A DNA stretch of 64,000 nucleotides from an uncultured Alphaproteobacteria bacterium (GTDB lineage: Bacteria; Pseudomonadota; Alphaproteobacteria; Rhodobacterales; Rhodobacteraceae): contig CACDWF010000005.1 of NCBI GenBank assembly GCA_902556405.1, positions 50,890-114,889 of the forward strand. The letters run 5' to 3'. The stretch's first letter is position 1. Every line of letters begins with the position of its first letter. Position numbers and translations under genes: made by a program. Positions 17,562 through 26,542 of this stretch are shown piece after piece. Under the pieces are notes generated by a model that saw only the letters and a program-made list of their open reading frames with translations, searched no databases and was not told the DNA's origin.

Positions 17562-19332
17562 TAGGCCAAAATATCAATAGTAGTGGAATACTTGTTATAA
17601 TAATTAAGACTTCGAGAACTAAACCCATTCTCCAGTAGTCCCCAAATCTGTAGCCGCCAGGCCCCAAGATTATGGTATTATTTTTATGTCCAATCGGAGT
17701 TAGAAAAGCACAAGATGCTGATACTGCGACTGCCATAAGAAATGTATCTGTATTTAAATTTAGTGTTTGCGCTAATTGTATGCTTATAGGTGCAATAACT
17801 AAGGTCGTAGCAGTATTATTTAAGATATCTGATAGTGTCATGGTAATAATCATAATTATCGCTATTATCAACCATGGTTCCATTGATGACGTATATTTTG
17901 TTAAAATCTGGACTATTATTTCTGTTGTGCCATTGCTCTCAAGAGCGGCTCCTAAGGGTATTACAGAGGCTAAGAGGATAATTACGGGCCATTCCACACT
18001 AGAATAAACCTCTCTAGGAGGTACTATTTTAGTAAGGCAGTATAATATAATCACTAAGCCCAAAACGATGGGTAACTTAAGTAGGCCAACGCTTGCGACT
18101 ATCAGGCCAACAAAGAAAATACTCAGAGCTGCAGTCATTTTGCTTGTATCCGTAATGTTTAAGCCTCGTGCTGCGAGAGGGAGGCACCCAATCCAATTAA
18201 TTACCTCATTAAAGCTTTCTTTGGGCACAAGGATCAAAAGCATATCGCCTTCTCTTATTATTGTTCTCCGAATTTGTTTTCTTATGGGCCGTCCTTTTCT
18301 TGATATTCCAAGTAACACTGTAGCTTTTCGCCAAGCCAACCCAACTTTTATTGCAGACGTATTTAATAGACGTGACGTGTCTGTAACGACAACTTCAATA
18401 GGAATATAATTATCTGATTCAGCTAAGATCCGATCTTTTTTAAACGGAAATTCAAGTTTTTGTATCGATCGAAATTCATCTAAAGACTCTGGGGTTGCAT
18501 CTATAATAAGTTGATCATTTTCCTCAATTTTTAAATTTCGACTAACTTTATCTATTCTTATCGAGTTTCTTATTATTCCAAGTACTGCAGCATCACATTT
18601 TTCTGCTGCGTCATAGATCTCGTGAAGATTTTTTCCTAATACAAGTGAATTTTGTGATACTGTTAAATTTGATACATAGGAAGCTATCTCCATTAATTCT
18701 TTCCCTGCGTCATCATTTTGTGAGGTCTTTGGTATTAAACGCCAGCCAATTAAGGCGACAAATGCAAGCCCAATTATTGCGGTTATTCCTCCTACTGGAA
18801 AAAAGTCAAACATCTTAAATGGTTCACCGGTGTGCTCGTAGCGAATGCTTGATATTATTATGTTTGGAGGCGTACCTATAAGGGTAGCCATACCTCCAAG
18901 AATTGTTGCGAAAGATAAGGGCATTAGTGTCTTTCTTGGTGGCCAATTAGATGCTCTAGCTTTATTTATATCTATGGGCATTAAGAGCGCAAGCGCTGCA
19001 ACATTATTCATGAAAGCCGAGAGAATAGCACCTATAAAACCTATAATTGATATATGTCCCCACAGATTTTTCCCAAATGCAGATATTTTTTGGCCAATAA
19101 AAAAAATTGCTCCGGAGTTAATCAAGCCTTTTGATACTACCAATACTAATGCAACGATAATAGTTGCCGGGTGAGCAAAGCCATCAAACGCATTATTGTA
19201 CGGAACAATACCAATAGCTACAGATATTATGAGAATGGAAAAAGCAACTAGATCATAACGAAATTTTCCCCAAAGCAACAAAGAGAAAAGCAAACAAAAA
19301 ATTGCCACTAATAAAATCTGTTCGGAGTTCAT
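17554..19332 (-). CDS. SLC13/DASS-family permease with TrkA-C (RCK_C) domains
   Basis: A 592-residue membrane protein. About five hydrophobic segments (residues 1-200) are followed by two cytoplasmic RCK_C/TrkA-C-type domains (about 205-370, with LVLGKNLHEI and EGDMLLILVPKE), then a second membrane bundle. The motifs NNVAALALLMP and DILNNTATTLVIAP are the paired hairpin signatures of the divalent anion/Na+ symporter family. Relatives carry sulfate or dicarboxylates. It is the last gene of a minus-strand run, nine bases after the dienelactone hydrolase stop. Confidence 0.88.
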   Translation of the reverse strand: MNSEQILLVAIFCLLFSLLLWGKFRYDLVAFSILIISVAIGIVPYNNAFDGFAHPATIIVALVLVVSKGLINSGAIFFIGQKISAFGKNLWGHISIIGFIGAILSAFMNNVAALALLMPIDINKARASNWPPRKTLMPLSFATILGGMATLIGTPPNIIISSIRYEHTGEPFKMFDFFPVGGITAIIGLAFVALIGWRLIPKTSQNDDAGKELMEIASYVSNLTVSQNSLVLGKNLHEIYDAAEKCDAAVLGIIRNSIRIDKVSRNLKIEENDQLIIDATPESLDEFRSIQKLEFPFKKDRILAESDNYIPIEVVVTDTSRLLNTSAIKVGLAWRKATVLLGISRKGRPIRKQIRRTIIREGDMLLILVPKESFNEVINWIGCLPLAARGLNITDTSKMTAALSIFFVGLIVASVGLLKLPIVLGLVIILYCLTKIVPPREVYSSVEWPVIILLASVIPLGAALESNGTTEIIVQILTKYTSSMEPWLIIAIIMIITMTLSDILNNTATTLVIAPISIQLAQTLNLNTDTFLMAVAVSASCAFLTPIGHKNNTIILGPGGYRFGDYWRMGLVLEVLIIITSIPLLLIFWPIN

Positions 19333-19341
19333 CTAGAGAAC

Positions 19342-20103
19342 CTATTTTAACTTTCTAGAAAATAGATCAAGTATTCTAAACCAGTGAGTTTCGGCATGCC
19401 TCCTGTTATATAGTTGACCTCTATTTGGAAATGCAAACCCATGATGAGTTTTTGGAAATATCTCAATTTTATAGTCAACTGAAGTTGCAGAGAGATGTTT
19501 TTCCAGAGCATCTATCATTTCTAATGGAGCATAGCTATCTGTTTCTGCACAGCCAAAATAAAGCTCACCTTTTACACTATTAATAAATAGATGAGGGGAG
19601 TCTTCGCTCTCTGTTACCAACTTTACACCATGTATAGAGGCCGCTGCTGCAACTTTTTCTGGTAATTTTCCAGCTGCATAGAAAGCAAAGGGCCCACTCA
19701 TACAATATCCAACTAATCCAATAGAACTACTTTTGGCGCTATTTTGATTTTCACAAAATTCAATCATGTGATCTATGTCCTCTAAAACTAGGGCATTAGA
19801 TAGGTTGTCCATATTTTTAAACATCAATTCTCTTGAGGCTTCTGGAGAGTAACCTTCGATAAAATTAAGGTTCGGTTTATTCCATTCAAAAGGCTTAGCT
19901 GTTCTATAATAGAGGTTAGGGCATAGAACGTAGTAACCGCAAGCAGCTACTCTGGATGCCATGTCGTGAAGTTCCTGCCTTATCCCAGGAGCATCCATTA
20001 ACAGAATAACAACGGGATATATATTATCGTCGCTTGGGTGCACAATAAATGTAGGCATTTTTTGATTTTCAGAAACTTTAATTTCTACTATTTTTTCTAT
20101 CAT
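19342..20103 (-). CDS. Dienelactone hydrolase family protein
   Basis: A 253-residue alpha/beta hydrolase of the DLH family. The nucleophile elbow is GYCMSG, with cysteine as the nucleophile, the hallmark of this family. The acid is in the AETDSYAP region and the histidine in KTHHGFAFPNR, both as expected. The ATG follows GGGGGTGA. Family members open dienelactones in aromatic degradation, but many act on other esters, and no chlorocatechol genes are nearby. It is followed after nine bases by the SLC13 permease, suggesting hydrolysis linked to organic-acid transport. Confidence 0.88.
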   Translation of the reverse strand: MIEKIVEIKVSENQKMPTFIVHPSDDNIYPVVILLMDAPGIRQELHDMASRVAACGYYVLCPNLYYRTAKPFEWNKPNLNFIEGYSPEASRELMFKNMDNLSNALVLEDIDHMIEFCENQNSAKSSSIGLVGYCMSGPFAFYAAGKLPEKVAAAASIHGVKLVTESEDSPHLFINSVKGELYFGCAETDSYAPLEMIDALEKHLSATSVDYKIEIFPKTHHGFAFPNRGQLYNRRHAETHWFRILDLFSRKLK

Positions 20104-20124
20104 TAAGTCACCCCCATAATTGAT

Positions 20125-20997
20125 TTAAAATATACAATAAATTTTGCGAATTACCCCCTGTTTTCGCAAAGTTTTTCCATTTGTTGAAAAATTTTCATTT
20201 GTAGTTATCAACCTAACACTATTGTTACTTTCAATCGAAGTTGCAAGCATATTTGTTTCTTCTAAAAGCTCGAATAATGACTTATTTTCTACTAATATAG
20301 CAAGGGCTCTTCTAGCATTTTCAGCGACTAGTATTCCGCTTAATCTATTGTCTTTAGAAAAAGCCGGCCCTCCACTGAGGCCACCAATTGAGTTAAGACT
20401 GAACGGTGATCTGTCTGTGATGCTATAAACAAGGCCTCTTTCAAAAACTCCATATGACTTGTTTTCTAATCCTACGTGTCCGAGATAATTTAATGCTAAA
20501 TCACCAGGATTTCCTGCTGGGTATCCTGAAGAATAAGCTTCTTCTTTATATCTAGTGATTTCAAAATAGGGGAGATCTATATCTTCTTTATTCTTGAAAA
20601 TTGCCAAATCTGAATTCGGATGTATATAAATATCTTTTATTATCATTTGTTTTTTTCCAAATGACATCATAACTTTTGGGCATTGATTTATAACATGCCT
20701 TGCGGTAACCCAAGTATCTTGACCAACATAAAATGCTGTTCCAGACCCACCTTGACGGCGAATTTTACTTTCTGATTGAATTGTAAATTTTGGAAGAGAT
20801 CGAAGATTTTTTTTGTTACTCGTAGGTGTATTCATATTGTTGGAATACTCAATTGTCTTAATTGAAGTAATATTTTTGTTTGAAAAGCTATCGGATTTAG
20901 GCCTTGATGAGCCGTCTTTTTCGAATGAGGAAGCAAACGACCATAGTATCGCTATAATTGCAATTAAAAAATAAAATCCATTACTAATGAATCTCAT
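20125..20997 (-). CDS. Membrane-anchored trypsin-like serine protease
   Basis: A 290-residue protein with one N-terminal membrane helix (FYFLIAIIAILWSF) or uncleaved signal, a short linker and a chymotrypsin-fold domain. The triad is visible as His in WVTARHV, Asp in NSDLAIF and Ser in GLSGGPAF. There is no PDZ domain, unlike DegP/DegS, so it belongs to the short trypsin-like group. It is probably periplasmic. It starts two bases after the DUF350 stop and is likely translationally coupled to it. Confidence 0.82.
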   Translation of the reverse strand: MRFISNGFYFLIAIIAILWSFASSFEKDGSSRPKSDSFSNKNITSIKTIEYSNNMNTPTSNKKNLRSLPKFTIQSESKIRRQGGSGTAFYVGQDTWVTARHVINQCPKVMMSFGKKQMIIKDIYIHPNSDLAIFKNKEDIDLPYFEITRYKEEAYSSGYPAGNPGDLALNYLGHVGLENKSYGVFERGLVYSITDRSPFSLNSIGGLSGGPAFSKDNRLSGILVAENARRALAILVENKSLFELLEETNMLATSIESNNSVRLITTNENFSTNGKTLRKQGVIRKIYCIF

Positions 20998-20999
20998 GT

Positions 21000-21422
21000 T
21001 TATCCAGAGATTGCCGCACTATTTAATAGCGCAACTGATATTTTTATAGAAAATAAAAGAATAGACGAAGAAATCTCACCATTTTCAATTCTCTTTGGAA
21101 GATCATTTATTAAGACGTCAACGGCTTTGAAGCAAAAAAGCTGAATAATTATTGCTACAAAGCCCCAAACGATGATCTCATAAATGGATCCACTAGCGGA
21201 TAAAGAACTTGCAAGTGGTAAAGCTAAACCAATTAAAGCACCAGAAAAACTTATAGCGGCGGCAGTATTTTTCTGTCTTATTAAAGCTATTTCTTTCATT
21301 GGAGTAATGAATAGATAGATGATTACACCAATTAAAAGCACGATAACTGACGTTACAAAATGGCTAATAAGAAAGGGAAGCCCGTTTAATAACCCTCCAA
21401 AAATAAGACCGAAATCACCCAT
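21000..21422 (-). CDS. DUF350 (YjfL/UPF0719) membrane protein
   Basis: A 140-residue protein with four hydrophobic segments. Conserved DUF350 features are visible: EIALIRQKNTAAAISFSGAL near residue 44, LPLASSL, and WGFVAIIIQLFCF. The molecular function of the family is not established. It is cotranscribed with the trypsin-like protease immediately downstream and with the phosphatase upstream. Confidence 0.85.
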   Translation of the reverse strand: MGDFGLIFGGLLNGLPFLISHFVTSVIVLLIGVIIYLFITPMKEIALIRQKNTAAAISFSGALIGLALPLASSLSASGSIYEIIVWGFVAIIIQLFCFKAVDVLINDLPKRIENGEISSSILLFSIKISVALLNSAAISG

Positions 21423-21472
21423 ATTTTTTCCTATGCAATTAGTTTTTTAATTATATTAAAAAACAACAATTT

Positions 21473-21976
21473 TTATACTAGATCAAGAGATGATACCAGT
21501 TTTTCTTGTTCTCTTGTCTCTATGGCGCCAGGACGATATTGCCGAATAAAGGAAATAGGCTCCTCTACTATACCAAGCTTTTTGCATAATAAAGCGGCAA
21601 TAAGACCAGTTCTTCCAAGTCCAGCATTACAATGTATAAGAATGTTTTTATCTTTCTGAATTTCATCGCACAAATTATCAAGAAAGCGATGTAATTGTAC
21701 TTTATTTTTTGGTACAGACTTGTCTTTGATAGGAAAATAGTAGTGACTAAAGTTATGTTTCTTTATAAGTTCGAAGAGGTTTGCAATCTGTAATGACGCT
21801 AACTCTTTTCTCTCTAAAAGCGATGCAACAATATCTATTTTTCTTTTTTTAAGTTCTAATAAATCCATCTCTGCTTGAATAGCCTTATTCCCGATGTCTC
21901 CCTTGCCGGGATAATGAGATACCCATAGTTGACCTTTTGTTAAAGGGTTTAAGGGAATATTATCAGGTAAAATCAC
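21473..21976 (-). CDS. Dual-specificity/tyrosine protein phosphatase
   Basis: A 167-residue cysteine phosphatase. The active-site loop is IHCNAGLGRTG (HCxxGxxR), and the general acid is probably an aspartate in the FPIKDKSVPK region. The overall size and the N-terminal WVSHYPGKGDIG resemble CDKN3-like bacterial phosphatases. It uses a GTG start. It lies 20 bases after the aldehyde dehydrogenase stop on the same strand. The substrate, whether protein or metabolite, is unknown. Confidence 0.8.
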   Translation of the reverse strand: MILPDNIPLNPLTKGQLWVSHYPGKGDIGNKAIQAEMDLLELKKRKIDIVASLLERKELASLQIANLFELIKKHNFSHYYFPIKDKSVPKNKVQLHRFLDNLCDEIQKDKNILIHCNAGLGRTGLIAALLCKKLGIVEEPISFIRQYRPGAIETREQEKLVSSLDLV

Positions 21977-21996
21977 TTTCTATTTTAAGGCAGTGT

Positions 21997-23445
21997 TTAA
22001 CTGGCTCCTAATTTTATCGCAATATTTTTTGTTTGGACATAATTTAAGAGCGCTTCTCGTCCCTTTTCTCTTCCATATCCAGACTTTCCATATCCCCCAA
22101 ACGGTGTTTCAACACCACCAGCAAACCACTCATTTATAAAGAATTGGCCTGCTCTGACTTTTTGTGCACAATGCATAGCTCTGTCAAGGTCTTTAGTAAA
22201 TACACCGCCTACGAGACCGTATTCGGTTCCGTTCGAGATACTTATGGCTTCGTCATCATCTTTAAATTTAAGTATTGATAGCACTGGTCCAAATATTTCG
22301 GTTTGAGCTATTTCCATATTCTGATCAACATCGGCAAAAACTGTAGGTTCTAAGAAAAATCCCTTATTATTTAGTTTTCTTGCACCTGTTACAGCCTTTG
22401 CTCCTTGCTTTTGGGCTTCATCACAGATTGAAACCGCTCTATCTCGTTGTTTTAAGGAGATCATAGCGCCCATATTATTTGCAAACTCGTCTCTTTCAAT
22501 ACCTATTCCTACAGACATATTCTTTGCAACGTCTTCTGCCAAACCAACAACCTCGTCATAAACTTTCTCATGAACTACTAATCGTGACATTGCTGAGCAA
22601 ACTTGTCCTGCATTGAAGAAAATGCCTTTTCTGATGTTTTCTCTCAAGTTAGTCATTGAAGCGTCTTGATAAACAATCCCCGCTGATTTTCCACCGAGTT
22701 CTAATACAGTGGGTACTATATTTTTTGCAGCCGCCGTTGCAATAGCAGATCCTGTTTTAACTGAGCCTGTAAAAGCTATTTGGTTGATATTTTTATGAGA
22801 GCATAAATATTCACCGGCCGTTCCGCCTACTCCGCAAATAATATTTACAGTTCCAGCTGGAAAATCTGCCGCTTCTGCGGCTTTGGCAAAGAAATATTGG
22901 GATATCGGTGTAAGTTCTGGAGATTTAATTACACACGCATTCCCTGTCGTTAAACCAGTAGACAAAGATCTCGCTGTCATCTCCATCGGGAAATTCCAAG
23001 GAATGACTTGAGCAGACACACCGTAAGGTTCATAGGAAGTGAAATCATAGTATGCTGATCCAAGAGGTATTGAACGACCTTCTAGCGTTTCGGCCTGGTT
23101 CCCATAATACTCAAAGTATCTAGCAGCATTTGTTACTTCAAATTTGGCTTCAAAAAGCGTTTTACCGGCTTCCATAGACAATAATGGAGCAATTTCTTCT
23201 AAATTTTCTACTAAATACGCACCGATTTTTTTTACCATTCTTGCACGTTCTACTGGGCGCATATTTGTTAGAAAACCGCTTTCATGAACCTTTTTCGCAG
23301 CAGAAACAGCCTTATCAACGTCAGCATTATCCGCAATGGCTTGGTCAGCTAATTTCTCCCCTGTACCTGGGTTATCTACTTGAATTACACCCGCACCACC
23401 ATCAACAAATTTTCCATCTATATAATTTTGCCAGTAATCCTTCAT
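21997..23445 (-). CDS. NAD(P)-dependent aldehyde dehydrogenase
   Basis: A 482-residue member of the ALDH superfamily, full length. It contains PWNFPMEMTARSLS, FTGSVKTG for the cofactor, the general base Glu in LELGGKSAG and the catalytic Cys in NAGQVCSA, plus EIFGPVLS near the C-terminus. It resembles the betaine-aldehyde/semialdehyde subgroup, but substrate specificity cannot be assigned. It is the first gene of a six-gene minus-strand run ending at the SLC13 permease. The 93-base AT-rich gap to the divergent GST gene (23446-23538) should contain both promoters. Confidence 0.9.
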   Translation of the reverse strand: MKDYWQNYIDGKFVDGGAGVIQVDNPGTGEKLADQAIADNADVDKAVSAAKKVHESGFLTNMRPVERARMVKKIGAYLVENLEEIAPLLSMEAGKTLFEAKFEVTNAARYFEYYGNQAETLEGRSIPLGSAYYDFTSYEPYGVSAQVIPWNFPMEMTARSLSTGLTTGNACVIKSPELTPISQYFFAKAAEAADFPAGTVNIICGVGGTAGEYLCSHKNINQIAFTGSVKTGSAIATAAAKNIVPTVLELGGKSAGIVYQDASMTNLRENIRKGIFFNAGQVCSAMSRLVVHEKVYDEVVGLAEDVAKNMSVGIGIERDEFANNMGAMISLKQRDRAVSICDEAQKQGAKAVTGARKLNNKGFFLEPTVFADVDQNMEIAQTEIFGPVLSILKFKDDDEAISISNGTEYGLVGGVFTKDLDRAMHCAQKVRAGQFFINEWFAGGVETPFGGYGKSGYGREKGREALLNYVQTKNIAIKLGAS

Positions 23446-23538
23446 TGCAAGACCTCTCGTTAACTATTCAAGACAAATTTAAATTTTAATTATATAATAC
23501 AACAATAAATTTCAAATTATCAAATATATAGGAAAAAG

Positions 23539-24174
23539 ATGATATTTTATGATTGTAATACTGCGCCAAGCCCTCGCAGGGTTCGTATGTTTATCCAAGA
23601 AAAAAAAATCAACATCGAGACTAAGAACGTTGATTTAAGAAATTCAGAACAAATGGAGGATTGGTTTTCAAAAATAAATCCACGAAATACAGTTCCTGTT
23701 TTAGTTTCTAAAGAAAACAACATCTTTTATCACAGTCTTTCTATATGTGTTTATCTTGAGCAAGAGTTCCCCGAAGTAAATCTACTTGGAAGTACAAACG
23801 AAGAAAAGGGACAAATAATAAACTTAATTAATGACGTTGAAAGTAATTTATTTATAGCAATTGCAGATTGTTTAAGAAATACTTCTAAAGCTATGAAAAA
23901 TAGAGCTATTACCGGTCCAAAAAATTATGAACAAATTCCAGAATTAGCAATTAGGGGAAGAGAAAGGGTTAAATCATACTTTGAAATATTAAACCACCAA
24001 TTAAGTGGTAAATCCTTTTTGTGCTCAGATAGGTTTACGGCAGCCGATATATGGGCGTTTGTTGCTGTTGATTTTACTAGAGCGATCAAAGAGCCAATAC
24101 CTGATTTAATGACCGGTTTGAGGGATTGGTATGAAAGAGTTTCTAAGAGGGATAGTGCACAATTAAAACTATAA
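23539..24174 (+). CDS. Glutathione S-transferase
   Basis: A 211-residue GST with a thioredoxin-fold N-terminal domain (SPRRVRMFIQEK, and the glutathione-contacting NTVPVLVSKE followed by HSLSICVYLE) and a helical C-terminal domain containing FTAADIWAFVAVDF. The active-site residue is probably in the CNTAPSPRR turn. It is the first of four tightly spaced plus-strand genes (GST, RNase D, SufE, corrinoid protein). The electrophile it handles is unknown. Confidence 0.88.
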   Translation: MIFYDCNTAPSPRRVRMFIQEKKINIETKNVDLRNSEQMEDWFSKINPRNTVPVLVSKENNIFYHSLSICVYLEQEFPEVNLLGSTNEEKGQIINLINDVESNLFIAIADCLRNTSKAMKNRAITGPKNYEQIPELAIRGRERVKSYFEILNHQLSGKSFLCSDRFTAADIWAFVAVDFTRAIKEPIPDLMTGLRDWYERVSKRDSAQLKL

Positions 24175-24184
24175 AGGGAATTAC

Positions 24185-25342
24185 GTGTCAATAATTGATA
24201 CTACTCAGGATCTTGAGGCTTTTTGTTTGGCGGCCACAAATTATCCTTATGTAACCATTGATACCGAGTTTATGCGTGATAAGACTTATTACGCTAAACT
24301 ATGTTTAATTCAAATTGCTTATCCTGAAAAAGGTAAAGACAGTTTTGCGTTAATAGATCCACTATCAGAAAAACTATCCCTAAAACCATTTTTTGACCTT
24401 TTAGCAAATGAAGGTGTTTTAAAAGTTCTGCATTCAGGAAGGCAGGATCTAGAAATCTTTTTCAATAAAACAGGCGTACTTCCAAAACCTATATTCGATA
24501 CTCAAATCGCTGCTATGGTTTGCGGCTTTGGTGATCAAGTTGCTTATGAGACTTTAGTAAATCAAATTGCAGAGAAAAAAATAGATAAATCCAGCAGGTT
24601 TACAGATTGGTCAAAGAGACCACTTTCAGATAAGCAGATCAATTATGCCTTAACTGATGTAACTTATCTAAGAACTATTTATGAAAAGCTTAAAGATGAA
24701 ATAAATAACTCTAATAGACTTTCTTGGGTAAAAGAAGAATTTGATATTCTTAAAAACCCTAAAACGTATTCCACTGATCCAGACGAGTCTTGGAAAAAGA
24801 TAAGGCTTCGAAGGAAAGATCAAGATTTTGTTAAAATTATAAAGTGTATTTCTTCGTTTAGGGAAAATGAAGCTCAGAAAAGGGATTTACCAAGAGGACA
24901 TATTTTAAAGGATGAAGAAATAATTCAAATAGCTTCTCAGAGGCCAAAAAAACTTCAAGATCTTTATAGCTCTAGATTACCATCTAAGGCGTTAAAAACT
25001 GGATGGATTGCAAAAGGTATAATAGAGTGTGTAGAAAGCTCTAAATCTTTACCCGACGAGCCTATCGAGGACTATCAATATATTCCCCTATCTTCGAGCC
25101 AGTTAGCCCTCGTTGAGCTTTTGAAAGTTCTTCTTAAATTTAATGCCTCTTGTCATAATGTGGCAACAAAATTAATTGCCAGTTCGAAGGATATTGAAAT
25201 GATTGCACGACACGAGAATCCAAATGTGAGAGCTTTAGAGGGATGGAGGTTCAAAATTTTTGGTGAAGATGCATTGAAACTAAAGAATGGTGAAATATCT
25301 CTTACATTCAATGATGACGGGCTACATCTTTTAACAGTATAA
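24185..25342 (+). CDS. rnd: Ribonuclease D
   Basis: A 385-residue 3'-5' exoribonuclease for tRNA and small-RNA 3' ends. The DEDDy exonuclease motifs are visible: IDTEFMRD (Exo I), HSGRQDLEIFF (Exo II) and YALTDVTYL (Exo III). An HRDC domain follows from about residue 210. The GTG start at 24185 sits behind AAGGGA. It is ten bases after the GST stop. Confidence 0.93.
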   Translation: MSIIDTTQDLEAFCLAATNYPYVTIDTEFMRDKTYYAKLCLIQIAYPEKGKDSFALIDPLSEKLSLKPFFDLLANEGVLKVLHSGRQDLEIFFNKTGVLPKPIFDTQIAAMVCGFGDQVAYETLVNQIAEKKIDKSSRFTDWSKRPLSDKQINYALTDVTYLRTIYEKLKDEINNSNRLSWVKEEFDILKNPKTYSTDPDESWKKIRLRRKDQDFVKIIKCISSFRENEAQKRDLPRGHILKDEEIIQIASQRPKKLQDLYSSRLPSKALKTGWIAKGIIECVESSKSLPDEPIEDYQYIPLSSSQLALVELLKVLLKFNASCHNVATKLIASSKDIEMIARHENPNVRALEGWRFKIFGEDALKLKNGEISLTFNDDGLHLLTV

Positions 25343-25362
25343 AGTTGTTGGGGAATATACAC

Positions 25363-25776
25363 ATGAATTTTGATCAAATTAAGGAAGACCTCGAATTATT
25401 TAGTGAGTGGGAAGATAGGTACGGATATATAATCGATTTGGGAAAGCAGATCTCTCTCCCAGATCAAAAGAAAACAGACAAAAATAAAGTAAATGGTTGC
25501 GCAAGTCAGGTCTGGCTAGACATGACATGGAACAAACCTAACAATACTAGAGTATTCAATATAGAAGGAGACTCTGATGCTTTAATAGTTAAAGGCTTAA
25601 TCGCTATTCTTTTAAGCCTGTATAGAGGCAAAACACTTGTAGAAGCACAAGCCGTTGATCCAAGGGCAGAGTTCGAGAAGTTAGGCTTAAACGCACACCT
25701 TTCCTCACAAAGATCAAATGGGTTAAAATCTATGATTGACCAAATTAAAATTTTCGTGAACACTGAAGAAAATTAA
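25363..25776 (+). CDS. sufE: SufE family sulfur acceptor
   Basis: A 137-residue SufE protein. It accepts persulfide sulfur from the cysteine desulfurase SufS, with the acceptor Cys in NGCASQVWL. Other family stretches are EDRYGYIIDLGK and RAEFEKLGLNAHLSSQRSNGL. The ATG at 25363 is used, behind GGGGA; an in-frame TTG at 25345 would add six untypical residues. No other suf gene is in the window, so it acts with a SUF system elsewhere. Confidence 0.92.
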   Translation: MNFDQIKEDLELFSEWEDRYGYIIDLGKQISLPDQKKTDKNKVNGCASQVWLDMTWNKPNNTRVFNIEGDSDALIVKGLIAILLSLYRGKTLVEAQAVDPRAEFEKLGLNAHLSSQRSNGLKSMIDQIKIFVNTEEN

Positions 25777-25797
25777 GTCTCTTATTGGGGGTTTGGT

Positions 25798-26508
25798 ATG
25801 TCTAACGAACAAGAAATTGACGAAGATATTGTTCTAAGTGAGCTTAATGACAGCGAGCTCGTTATTCAAATGCATGATGACTTATATGACGGTCTTAATG
25901 ATGAGATCGTTGAAGGTGTTAACATCCTTTTGGAGAGAAAATGGCAACCTTATGATGTTTTAACTAAAGCATTAGTAGAAGGGATGCGGATAGTTGGAGA
26001 GGACTTTCGTGATGGTATATTGTTCGTACCGGAGGTTTTATTAGCAGCCAATGCCATGAAGGCGGGAATGGCAATTCTTAAGCCACTGTTAGCAGAAACA
26101 GGAGCTCCGCGTTTAGGAAAGCTTGTGATTGGCACAGTAAAAGGCGATATACACGATATCGGAAAAAACCTTGTAATTATGATGATGGAGGGCGCAGGTT
26201 TTGAGGTTAGAGACTTAGGAATAAATAATCCCGTTGAAAACTACTTAATAGCTCTTGAGGAAGAGGAACCAGACTTTTTGGGTATGTCGGCATTATTGAC
26301 AACAACTATGCCATATATGAAGGTAGTAATTGATACATTAGTTGAAAAAGGATTAAGAGATAAGTACATGGTTTTAGTTGGTGGAGCGCCTTTGAACGAA
26401 GAGTTTAGCAAATCAATAGGCGCTGACGCTTATTGTAGAGATGCTGCTGTTGCTGTTGAAACAGCTAAAGACATGATGAAGAGAAAACATAATCAATTAG
26501 AATCTTAG
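25798..26508 (+). CDS. Corrinoid (B12-binding) methyltransferase-cognate protein
   Basis: A 236-residue protein with an N-terminal helical cap (about residues 15-100) and a C-terminal cobalamin-binding Rossmann domain (about 105-228). The cobalt-ligating histidine is in GDIHDIGKN, and the other B12 loops appear as GMSALLTTTM and LVGGAPLN. This is the MtbC/MtmC/MetH-B12-domain type of corrinoid carrier. It would shuttle a methyl group between two methyltransferase subunits, neither of which is encoded nearby. It closes the GST-rnd-sufE run, and the next gene (purQ) is convergent. Confidence 0.9.
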   Translation: MSNEQEIDEDIVLSELNDSELVIQMHDDLYDGLNDEIVEGVNILLERKWQPYDVLTKALVEGMRIVGEDFRDGILFVPEVLLAANAMKAGMAILKPLLAETGAPRLGKLVIGTVKGDIHDIGKNLVIMMMEGAGFEVRDLGINNPVENYLIALEEEEPDFLGMSALLTTTMPYMKVVIDTLVEKGLRDKYMVLVGGAPLNEEFSKSIGADAYCRDAAVAVETAKDMMKRKHNQLES

Positions 26509-26542
26509 GCCATTGACTCATAAGTAAGAGTAGTTGTTTCAG

